A stretch of 64,000 bases of DNA from Sarocladium kiliense (lineage: Eukaryota; Ascomycota; Sordariomycetes; Hypocreales; Sarocladiaceae): contig JAUZTG010000048.1 of NCBI GenBank assembly GCA_030734395.1, positions 1,488,001-1,552,000 on the forward strand. The letters run 5' to 3'. Every line of letters starts with the position of its first letter. Position 1 is the stretch's first letter. Made by a program: the position numbers and the translations under genes. The notes under the pieces were generated by a model, which worked only from the letters and a program-made list of their open reading frames with translations, was not told where the DNA came from and made no database searches. Shown here piece after piece: positions 55,642-64,000 of the stretch.

Positions 55642-56171
55642 GACTGAGCGGCGTAAAGAGACAAACAACACCCAGACCAAGTCGACGTCGAATATCTAAG
55701 TCGCCTCTTAGCAGGGATATGCGATGAGGGCAGTCAAGAGAATCGCGAACCCCTGCATCTACACCAATCTCCTCCAATTATACGAAAGAACGACGCGACC
55801 CGCGAACTGCAACATGAATGCTTTCAATGGCTGTTAGGCTCGTGTAGCAGCACTGAACGGACTGTTCAGCGGTGTCATCCGCGGAGGCAGACTAGACGAG
55901 GGGGACAAGAGCTGAGTCAGATCAGGGTGATCAGACGATGTGGTGCGGAAGTCTTGAAACGTTATATAGCTGACATGAGACCTGTAAAACCAATGATACC
56001 ATGAATTAACTTAATTTCTCATTCTTCGCTAAAGTGTCCTGCTTGACCCTGTCAATCAAATCTAGTAACTTCTTGGTACTAAGCAGTCGCCAGCTGCCTG
56101 CCAGATTATCGGATATCTCTACAAAAGTATCGTCTCTTCCACAACTCCATTCCTTTCCCAACAAAACGTGA
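55642..56171. other. Convergent intergenic region
   Basis: 530 bp between the stops of the thioredoxin and flavoprotein genes. AT-rich toward the right. Nothing recognisable. Confidence 0.5.
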
Positions 56172-58604
56172 TCACTCGTCGACCCGGAACAGCGCCAGCG
56201 AAAGCGCATCCGAGAGAACCTTCTGATTTGGCTTCTTCACGCTCAGCAGCCTCGTCAATCCAACATCTCCTCCCGGTGATGGCGACCTCCCTCGTGAGAA
56301 ATCGTCATCTGGCAGACCCAACGAGATATTTGCAAACTTCTCATCTACTGAGCCTCCTCTGAATCTCGTTGACCTGGTAGCAGAACTCCGTCGAAGCATG
56401 CCGTTGCTATTTCCATTGCCATTTGTCGGGCTAAGCAAGCCAGGTGATGGTGGCAGGCTTTTGTTTGAGATCTCGTTGATAGGTTTCGCGCTGGCACCTC
56501 TTGCAGCCTCGAATCTCGCCTTAGGTGCCCCGCCTCTTGCTTCACCGTCAAAGCGAGACTGTGTCTTTGCCGGAGCAGGCTCCTTGTCGTCCTTCAACAT
56601 TCGCCATAAGCTGCGCAGCCACTTCTCCTTCTCTTCCTGCTTCATCGATCGGATAGGAAGCACCTCTGCGCCTCCCATCTCGCGAGTCGGCCATGGGAAT
56701 GAGACAGCCATCTCCCGAAGCGTTAGGGACCGGAGTTGCCTCAACACGATCCTGATCTGAGGCTCGACGTTCTCGACCACCTCAAATGGCCAGTCTGCTC
56801 GTTGCTGCAGCCGCTCTGCAATTTGTGTCATGGCACCAACGAGCCAGTCGACAGCTACCGCGTCGGGAATCGAATGAGCTTTCTCCAGAAGCCAACCAAG
56901 CGTCTCTGGCGTTCCTGATTGATTGAGAATAGGAATACTGCGCTTGTCATGCTCGCGGTCCTGCAGCTTCATGATGAAGTCGTTGTACTCCTTCATCGCG
57001 TTGATGTCAAGCCCTTCGAACTTGCCATTGTTTAGTGCATGTACCAGCTCGTCTCCAAGAGCCATGCCGGACTTGATACCGCTATTCAGACCACGACCGG
57101 GCCAAAAGTGCACGGTCATAGCTGCGTCACCGGCTACAGCTGCGAGAGCGCGGGGGCGACACAGTTGCGGTGCCTCCTCGGCAGGGAAATATTGAACGCC
57201 TTCTCGAACTGCCTGTACGACGATGGGGATTCGAACAACATTGATGACTTCACTCTCCTTGAAGCCAAATAGCTTCAATCCGTCTTCGATAGTCTGCCAC
57301 AGCGGACTCTCACGGTCTTCAGACGGCGCGAAGATCTGACCCTCCTCGAAACCCTCTGGGGGCGCTCCATTGACGCGGAGACAGCCCGGGTTACCAAATG
57401 TTACGGGGCGACCCTGAATATCGACCATCTTGTGCCATTCCTCCTCGGTCAGTTGCATATTCAGATATCCTCGTCCATCGTAATCACTCGCATTCAGAAG
57501 ATATCGGGTTTGGCCGAGAGTCAGGAAGACGTTCAGGGGCTGTGACCAAGGCAATCCGGTAGGGCGATTGAATGCCAGTCCGAGGGCATAGCTTCGGCCG
57601 CGCTCGTTCTCGTACCCGTGGAAGTAGCTCTTTCGGACCCACGATGCTGCGCCATCTGCGCCGAGTAGGACGTGGAAGTCGCCAACCTTGGACACGTCTT
57701 CACGCCAGACGCCCTCACAATGTAGATGGATCGTACCGTGGAATTCGAGATCCTGGCACCGCTTGAGAAGGCGATCCTCAACCTTTCGGATCTGGATGTT
57801 TGCAGAGCCAGGCCATACGGGTTCCGGTCGACCTCCGAATAGCGCGTGACGTGTCCTCTCAGTCATCAGGTCTGTGACCGAGTTTTGCAGTGTTACGACC
57901 TGGTCCCGGCGCTTCGCTGTTGGCGGATAGTCGACATACGGGCCATGCGGTCCTTGTTTCCAGACCCAGCGTCGTTCCCAGAGGTGAACCTCGACCTTTC
58001 CTTGACCCTTCTCAGCCAGAGAAATGGCAGACGCCAGAGCGGTTGGTCCACCTCCGATAATGACAACCTTCAGCCGGCCAGCAGGATATGGGTATGAGAC
58101 GGGATCTAGAGGTGGCGGGTTCAGGTTCCGAGCCATCGTGGGATCAAAGTAAAAGTCGACAATGCTTCGCGTACGGTCGGTGTATATCGCATCCGGAATC
58201 TTCGCCTTGATGAGCATGAAGCGAATGGCTTGCAGCAGTGGTGTCGCCTCGAACGAAGCATGCCTGCCCCCGAAGACCCTCGCCTGCACAGCGGCTGCGA
58301 TCTGTGGAACGGTCCCAAGCTGTTGGTTCATTGTGATAGCTCGCAGCTCAGCATTGACCATTGGGTCAGGGTTCATATTTGTGAACCTCAAGAGGAAGAT
58401 GCGAGCGCGTTCGATCTCGGAGCGATCTGAAGCGAAAGCGCCTACTGGGTCGGATGTACGACCCCATGCATCTTCATAGACCTGGGGGAAGAGGATATCG
58501 GCGTTGCTCGGACTGGCTGCATCTTGCCCAACCGTGCTGCTGGAGCGCTTAGATCGGAAGAGCGGTGTTGATGGTGAGCGGGATCGAGGGCGGAAGCCAG
58601 TCAT
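56172..58604 (-). CDS. FAD-dependent monooxygenase-like flavoprotein of unknown role
   Basis: Single exon, 810 aa from the ATG at 58604; the frame opens further upstream but only with a GTG. About 175 residues with no recognised domain precede the FAD-binding Rossmann fold LKVVIIGGGPTALASAISLAEKG (GGG at 184-186). The second FAD motif GADG is at about 315-318, and the GD motif AGDAAMTVHFWPGRGLNSG starts near 491. This set is typical of class A flavoprotein monooxygenases (PHBH fold). The C-terminal 150 residues are Ser/Arg/Pro-rich and probably disordered. No presequence or membrane anchor is visible. I do not recognise the specific subfamily. No biosynthetic core gene lies nearby, so a secondary-metabolite role is not supported. 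The substrate is unknown. Confidence 0.78.
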   Translation of the reverse strand: MTGFRPRSRSPSTPLFRSKRSSSTVGQDAASPSNADILFPQVYEDAWGRTSDPVGAFASDRSEIERARIFLLRFTNMNPDPMVNAELRAITMNQQLGTVPQIAAAVQARVFGGRHASFEATPLLQAIRFMLIKAKIPDAIYTDRTRSIVDFYFDPTMARNLNPPPLDPVSYPYPAGRLKVVIIGGGPTALASAISLAEKGQGKVEVHLWERRWVWKQGPHGPYVDYPPTAKRRDQVVTLQNSVTDLMTERTRHALFGGRPEPVWPGSANIQIRKVEDRLLKRCQDLEFHGTIHLHCEGVWREDVSKVGDFHVLLGADGAASWVRKSYFHGYENERGRSYALGLAFNRPTGLPWSQPLNVFLTLGQTRYLLNASDYDGRGYLNMQLTEEEWHKMVDIQGRPVTFGNPGCLRVNGAPPEGFEEGQIFAPSEDRESPLWQTIEDGLKLFGFKESEVINVVRIPIVVQAVREGVQYFPAEEAPQLCRPRALAAVAGDAAMTVHFWPGRGLNSGIKSGMALGDELVHALNNGKFEGLDINAMKEYNDFIMKLQDREHDKRSIPILNQSGTPETLGWLLEKAHSIPDAVAVDWLVGAMTQIAERLQQRADWPFEVVENVEPQIRIVLRQLRSLTLREMAVSFPWPTREMGGAEVLPIRSMKQEEKEKWLRSLWRMLKDDKEPAPAKTQSRFDGEARGGAPKARFEAARGASAKPINEISNKSLPPSPGLLSPTNGNGNSNGMLRRSSATRSTRFRGGSVDEKFANISLGLPDDDFSRGRSPSPGGDVGLTRLLSVKKPNQKVLSDALSLALFRVDE

Positions 58605-60570
58605 GGTTGTAGTAGAGCTGTGGAAGCTACCCCAGCAAGTGACTAAAGAAGTCTTACGATGCCGATGAAGATGGCCAGGATGAACGGAGGATGTTCCCGA
58701 CCAGATCTCAGAAAACACTGGGTGAGCAACACTTCCGATCTACTAGGCCGAGTTGCTTTTCATCAGTGGCTCAGTAGACAAGCGCTTGGGATAGTGAGGA
58801 CGAGGTTCGCTGCGTGAGAAAGAAAGTATCTCAGCGACGGAGGCTGACGAGGGAATAGGTGTCTGAATGGGTTGATGTTTCTAATAGGCCCTTCATGTTC
58901 TTCGGATACGGGCGGGAGCTACATTCGAAACAAAGAAAAAGCTTGGGGTCATCAAGTCCTACTAGGCCGGGACGAGACAGCTATATACCTTGCCAGTCTC
59001 TGAGTAAGGTCACGGAAGAGGGAGTACGACAGCCAAGCCCGTTTCACAAACAAAGGCTGCTGACTGTTGGCTCAACGTGCGCACGCACACCCTCCCCTCC
59101 GGCATCTGTGCAAGGACCAACCGGCATCACAAGGACAGCGGGCCACCCCTCCATGTTCCCCATCATGGCGCAGGCTACTCGAGAAGAAGCAGATGCGTTG
59201 AAACGTCTTGGGTGTGGCGGTTGGACGGCCTGCTTTGACAACCAAGAGAATGAAGAGGGGGGAGGGGACTAAGCCAAGTCAATCTGCGCCAACCCCTGCC
59301 TTCACGGTTGAACGGTGCCCCTTCTTTAACCCAGATGGGGAGATTTAAGCCTGATCGCAGTTCCAGTGAGAAAATAGCCTTGGGCTAACGAGGTGGTGTC
59401 GAGGTGTTAACGATGGTAGGGCTAGCTTCTGCAGGAACAGGGTGGTCCTTGTCGATTGCGATTCTGGTGTCCTTCCTTCGACCCTGGGACATTTTGACTA
59501 ACAGCATTGAACAGGGTATCTTCTTGGGGAAACAAGGTGTTCCAAGTTGGCGTGTAAGATTTCCATGGTGTGCGATCAGACAGTCACTCAACAGCTGCTC
59601 GCGAAGGCTATCTTCAGCGATACAAGACCCATGGACACAAGCAACAAACGCGGCATCCATGCTGCTGTCCGCTGTATGCTGTCCTCGGTCCCGTGCGTTG
59701 TCGCAAACAGTGTAACGCACGCCCCATCCGGATGCTTCATCGTCCGAGTGGCTATGACGAAGCTCGGCAAGGATTCGGGGGGCTTCCTCCGTCGGCTCCG
59801 GCTCGAAAAAATACAGCGACAATGCGAGCCACAAATAAGCATGTCCATCGCTGTGCAGCGTGTCTAGAACACAAGAAGTGAACGCCGCGACCGATTGCTA
59901 TTTTTGGCGCGGCTACCAACGTGGTGCTGTTCGCCTACTGGTACAATACTACGTGGCAGCCCATGCATGCAGGTCAGCTAATCTGCACGGCCAGAAATGG
60001 AACACACACACGCTTGAATCCAGCCGCGATGAAACACAACATCCCGGATCTATATTTCGAGCCGCGCGTATCTTCCTTTGGTTGTGGTGTTGCCGCCGAG
60101 GATGCGACCCTGGGTGCGACCGCATGGCGCTTATCCACGATTCTGCGCTGTCATCGACCGTAAATGATGTCGTCGTGCTGGCATACTGCGGCGGGAATGT
60201 GGCCAGAGATCACCCAGAATAGCCCTGACGGCGTCAAGCCAGATTTGGCAACAAGATGAACATGGTTCATAACAAGAAGAAGCTCAGGGCGGCACCATCC
60301 ATTGACACAGATGCACCTAAGCGAGGGGGGACAGTGCACCAACCGTGCTGAAAATGCGAGCACGAGAAATAGAGCATTGCATGACTGTTACTAACTTGCG
60401 TTCATATCCGTGCCTCTCAATGAAGCTAGAATGTTAATTTTTCTGCCGCATTGCGCTGACTCAAGCAAGTCCGTGTCCAGACTATGACTTGTCGTCACTT
60501 TACGACAATTGCTCTAGTTTCATGGAACTAATATATTGCTAATCAAAATAATATCTAGTACAACGCAAAT
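58605..60570. other. Intergenic, 2.0 kb
   Basis: Between the flavoprotein start and the MFS transporter stop. A 150-codon frame on the minus strand (59834-59385) has no ATG start and no recognisable motif, and overlapping plus-strand frames are equally plain. No repeat or RNA gene seen. Confidence 0.45.
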
Positions 60571-62106
60571 TTACGCCTTCGAGCTCTTTCTAAAGAAAGT
60601 GTCTTTAGCCAGGAAGGTGAAGGCAACGATTGTGCCGAGGCCAGCAAGGCCGACACCCATATACAGACCTCCTCTATACCCATCAAGTCGACTTTCAACA
60701 GTGTTATGGTCCCCTGAGTGGATGTTCGTCTCGACAATCCCCGCGAAGCCCACGCCGAGGGCGATTCCGTAGTTCACAACAGTATTGATCAAGCTGGCTG
60801 CGACGCCTTGATGCCCCTTGGCGGCTGCGTTGGAGACGATCAACGTGGCCGCTGGGAAACTGGAGTCCATTCCCCATGGCATGATCACGGCTGCCATAAA
60901 GTTCTGTGCCCAGTAGACCTGGTTTAGAGGGGCCGAAGCCGTAAGAGAGATACCTGTGGTGAAGAAGACCAAGGCCATGAACATGACGACTGGCGGGCGT
61001 ACGTTCCAAGGTCCGAGCAGTTTGCCAGTGACGACGGCGGCAAATGCACCGGAAACGGGAGCTGGAGCAAACCAGGCGACGGTGAGTAGTGGTGCAAAGC
61101 CACGAATGTCTTGCAGGAGCTGTGTGAGATATAGCGTCCAGACTCCGAAGCTGGCCCAGCCAAAGCAGACAGCGGCGAGGATGAAGGCTACATCGACGTT
61201 GACTGCATCATACGGGATGAGAGGGTTCTCGGAGACTTTGAACTCGATGTAAAGGAAGACCACGAAGAGGATGAGGCCGAGAATGAGCGGGACAAGCGCA
61301 ACAGGTGTGGCCCAGCCGTCGATCGGGGACTGGGTGAAGGCAAAGTTAAAGAGGATAAGTGCAGCAACGCCAATGATCGACCCGGGCAGATCTAAGACCG
61401 CAACCCAGGCTTTCCAGGTTTTGGGTCTTCTGTCTTCGGTTTGCGGCAAGTCTGGAATGATGAAGATCGCGGAGACGGCGAGAATTGCTAACCAGATGGC
61501 CATCGCCCAAAGTGCCCATGGCCACCAGACGAGGTCGAAGACTGAGGCGACAGCTCCTCCAGCGACGCCGCCGATTGGAGCTACTGCACCAAAGATGGCG
61601 AAGACCATGGCCTTGCGATGTCCGGGGGGGTACATGACGCCAAAGATTGCCAGAGCGTTAGGAAGGCATAGAGCTGGTCCGATGCCCTGCAGCACCCGAC
61701 TGAAGACCGCGAGGGTGAAGTTCGAATAGGCCGATACGCCCGCAACCATTGACCATACCGAAAACCACGCCAGGCCGGTGATGAACAGCCGCTTGTGTCC
61801 GAATACGTCGCCCAGACGTCCAGACAGGAGGATGAAGGTCCCGACTGTGAGCGAGTAGCCGGCGACAAGCCACGCGAGGCGAGGAGCTTCCGACACGCCG
61901 AATGTAGCGCCAATCTTTCGCAGAAGCATCAGTGTGCCCATGAAGGCTGCCTGCGTGCAGAACTGAGCCATGCACACGATGGAAACAAGGAGCACCTCGC
62001 GGGTGAAGGAGAGCGACTCAACAGGCCAGGGACCGTCATGGTGGTTGTCGGTGTCCTGCGAGGACTCTTCGGTTGAGCTGGGTGGGCGATCTCGCTTTTC
62101 TGACAT
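60571..62106 (-). CDS. MFS drug-type exporter (DHA2, 14 TM, Atr1-like)
   Basis: Single exon, 511 aa. A member of the major facilitator superfamily with 14 predicted membrane segments, as in the DHA2 drug:H+ antiporters. The cytosolic N-terminus is acidic and Ser-rich. Motif A appears as SGRLGDVFGHKR (95-106) after TM2, and the motif C-like stretch GAVAPIGGVAGGAVAS follows near TM5. Other features are LDLPGSIIGVAALILFNFAFTQ and a basic tail, FFRKSSKA. Closest named relatives by layout are yeast Atr1 (boron and aminotriazole export) and Amf1. The likely site is the plasma membrane, exporting small toxic molecules or borate; the substrate cannot be read from sequence. It reads on the same strand as the flavoprotein but 2 kb apart. 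Confidence 0.88.
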   Translation of the reverse strand: MSEKRDRPPSSTEESSQDTDNHHDGPWPVESLSFTREVLLVSIVCMAQFCTQAAFMGTLMLLRKIGATFGVSEAPRLAWLVAGYSLTVGTFILLSGRLGDVFGHKRLFITGLAWFSVWSMVAGVSAYSNFTLAVFSRVLQGIGPALCLPNALAIFGVMYPPGHRKAMVFAIFGAVAPIGGVAGGAVASVFDLVWWPWALWAMAIWLAILAVSAIFIIPDLPQTEDRRPKTWKAWVAVLDLPGSIIGVAALILFNFAFTQSPIDGWATPVALVPLILGLILFVVFLYIEFKVSENPLIPYDAVNVDVAFILAAVCFGWASFGVWTLYLTQLLQDIRGFAPLLTVAWFAPAPVSGAFAAVVTGKLLGPWNVRPPVVMFMALVFFTTGISLTASAPLNQVYWAQNFMAAVIMPWGMDSSFPAATLIVSNAAAKGHQGVAASLINTVVNYGIALGVGFAGIVETNIHSGDHNTVESRLDGYRGGLYMGVGLAGLGTIVAFTFLAKDTFFRKSSKA

Positions 62107-63029
62107 GGCTGTGGATTTGTCGGACTGTTGGATCTTGGAGTCCTCACATGGGGGAAGGCTCTTCAGAAGGAAGTTTAAAGGCCTGGAAAAGTTGATGCGG
62201 CCTCGTTATCATGATTATTTGGATCCATCCATCCAATCCATGACCCGTGGTAGTGGAGATGGTTACTCCAGTGTTATGGGGCGCTAGCTTTAGTCAGGCC
62301 GAGCGGGATCTCGAGACGGCAGAGAGCGAGAGGTAAGGCAGAGAGCTAAGGTTTGTCCTGTGATTTATCAGATCGGAATTACAGCCAGAGCAGAGGCCGA
62401 GTGTTCCGAGTGATGGGGGAACGTCGCCAAGTATCTGAGTGTGCTGATCATGGATGCTATAGTGTTCAAGCAAGTCAGTCTTGCATCACCTTAGCGTTAT
62501 GCAGGATAACGTTGAGGAACAATGCATTCTCTTGAGACCGGCGGTTTGCAGGCGAGGCTTCTTGGCAAAAGGACCCGATCCTTGCAACGGAATACTCGTG
62601 TTCTCCTCAGCAAGCGTATGCCCTACTCTACAGTATGCACATGAATCAGCTTCCTCCTCTTCTTCTGAATTACTGACAGCCCTCAACCTGGCGCATGTCT
62701 GATCTGAGTCGTGTGCTCCACAAGTGATCTACCAGGGTTGTAAATCCGTAAGTCCGTAGATCCGACTCAACTCACCGTGTCAGCCATGCTGAAGGTTGAG
62801 AACATTGGCATCGTTCTTCCCTCCAGCCGAATGCCATGTTGAGTGCAAAACATACATTCTCAACTGGTCGTCAATGCAGGCACTCGTTGAGGGCTGTAGA
62901 GTGCAGTTTCGCTAGGCTTTAGGCGTCTTCAACAGCCTCTTACAGCAAAGTCCGAGTGTCTCATAGGATGGTATTCAATTCTTGTCGTCAAGAAGTACGA
63001 CAAGAAAAAAATATTATTCAATTATGGTC
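62107..63029. other. Intergenic, MFS promoter and chitin synthase 3' side
   Basis: 923 bp upstream of the MFS start and downstream of the chitin synthase stop. No motif recognised; short frames only. Confidence 0.5.
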
Positions 63030-64000
63030 TCAATGACTAGAAGGACCAGCATGTCCGCTACGCTTTTGTTCGCCATCTACTCCTGCGCTATCGCCAGACT
63101 CCTCGTCGCTGACTGCTCTGGTCTTGCCCCAGCTAAACTCGTCGCAATGCAAAAGAGCATACACCAAGATGATCATGTTCATGAATGGCGATGCTACCAG
63201 GTAAATGAAGAAGCCGATGATGAATCGCAGCCTTGCGATCGGTGTATGCGGAAGCCATGTGACGATCATGAATGAGTACACCTGCCCGCTGGAGTTAGCT
63301 CTCAGAAGATCTCCCGAAGCTCGGAAAGAGGAAGATCTGGAGAGCAATGCGGACTTACATATCGAAACAGCAAAACGCTGATGAGGCCAACGAAAAGCTT
63401 ATTGTCGAAGATCCTGGCACCAAGTCTCACGAAGACAACAATGAGCGTCACAATGGCCGCTACCACGAATGGGCCAATCCACCAAGTAATAATCGTAATA
63501 AGCGAGCACAGCCGTTCGATCCATAAGATCCCCGGGCGAAAGATCATGACAAGCTCATTAGACTTGCTGCCTAGTGCCCATCGCTTTCGCTGCGAAAGGT
63601 AGACAGACCAGGACTGGGGTGCCGTTGTGAACGCTCTAGCTTGAAGAGCCTGGCGCGTTTGTGATTTGGGAAATTGCGAGAAGATGATGGACGCGTGGAT
63701 GGAGTCTTCGGAGTAGACGCCCATGATTTGCTCGGTCATGGTGTCGTTGGGCTTGGGGACGTGACCGAATCGCTCGCGGAGGACGACGTCGCCGAAAGTC
63801 GCCTCTTCGACTCGGATAAGCTGACAGCAGCCTGGAAGTCAAGACTCGAATCAGCGCATTGTTCGGGCAGCATGTTGAGGTGCTGAAATGGGCTCTCCGC
63901 TGGCTTACCTGGCAGACAATTGACTTTGCCAGTAACACGAGATTGGAACTCTCTCCTCAGTCCTTGCGTTATGTTATACTCCGTATTTTGTAAAAGGTTC
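63030..64000 (-). CDS. Chitin synthase (Chitin_synth_2 type, class VI/VII-like), 5' end cut off
   Basis: Three exons on the minus strand are visible: from the window edge to 63909, 63831-63359 and 63281-63030. The protein fragment starts within the GT2 catalytic domain (QNTEYNITQGLRREFQSR, then VNCLPGCCQLIRVEEATFGD). It contains EDSIHASIIF and the processivity motif QRKRW (the QxxRW of chitin and hyaluronan synthases) in YLSQRKRWALGSKSNELVM. Membrane segments follow: LCSLITIITWWIGPFVVAAIVTLIVVFVRL and, after the last intron, RFIIGFFIYLVASPFMNMIILVYALL. The short tail (FSWGKTRAVSDEESG) lacks the class V DEK-type domain. The plain catalytic core and tail resemble the small class VI/VII enzymes of filamentous fungi. 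These enzymes polymerise UDP-GlcNAc to chitin at the plasma membrane. Class is a best guess. Confidence 0.88.

Noticed and set aside
59385..59834. 150-codon minus-strand frame in the 2-kb spacer
   Set aside because: No ATG start, no motif, no supporting splice sites and equally long frames overlap on the other strand.
56172..62106. Secondary-metabolite cluster (monooxygenase plus MFS exporter)
   Set aside because: No polyketide, peptide or terpene synthase, no pathway regulator and 2 kb of empty DNA between the two genes. Neighbouring genes are housekeeping.

Overview
The window is nuclear DNA of a filamentous ascomycete (Pezizomycotina). The evidence is gene content (Mdj1, Pex12, Iml1, Lst4/FNIP, a CFEM-domain GPCR, a QxxRW chitin synthase, a C2H2 plus fungal_trans regulator), short introns of about 45-110 bp with GTANGT/GTGAGT donors, and moderate gene density. 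A dothideomycete is possible but I cannot prove the class from sequence alone. I find 20 protein-coding genes: 18 complete and two cut by the window ends (GH16 at the left, chitin synthase at the right). I see no rRNA, tRNA, CRISPR array or intact transposon.

Layout. 1-7 kb: secreted-type GH16/WSC glucanase, peroxisomal RING protein Pex12, hotdog thioesterase, F-box protein. 7.7-10.9 kb: C2H2/fungal_trans transcription factor. 10.9-17.0 kb: a 6.1-kb gene-poor gap holding a possible decayed gene and, next to the following gene, a cluster of CreA-type motifs. 17-31.4 kb: a dense housekeeping block with a sugar transporter, SAP30-like protein, Mdj1, Spf31/DNAJC8, Dbp10, an Asl1-like (GH128-type) hydrolase and an Hmt1-type ABC transporter. 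34-35.4 kb: CFEM-GPCR. 35.9-52.5 kb: Lst4/FNIP, a CDF zinc transporter and Iml1. 53-64 kb: MscL-type channel, a minisatellite, thioredoxin, a flavoprotein monooxygenase, a DHA2-type MFS exporter and a chitin synthase.

The genes do not form one pathway, and no secondary-metabolite core enzyme is present. Some functional echoes exist. Lst4/FNIP and Iml1 both feed amino-acid status to TORC1 at the vacuole. The Hmt1-like ABC protein and the Zrc1-like CDF protein both point to vacuolar metal handling. Mdj1 and Spf31 are two J-proteins lying tail to tail. The most unusual DNA is a 12-bp minisatellite present at two loci about 22 kb apart in opposite orientation (32347-32430 and 54394-54666). The most unusual protein is a eukaryotic MscL channel with a cysteine-pair (zinc-ribbon-like) tail. 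All gene models are hand-spliced; every intron was checked for GT/AG and reading phase, but no transcript evidence was available.
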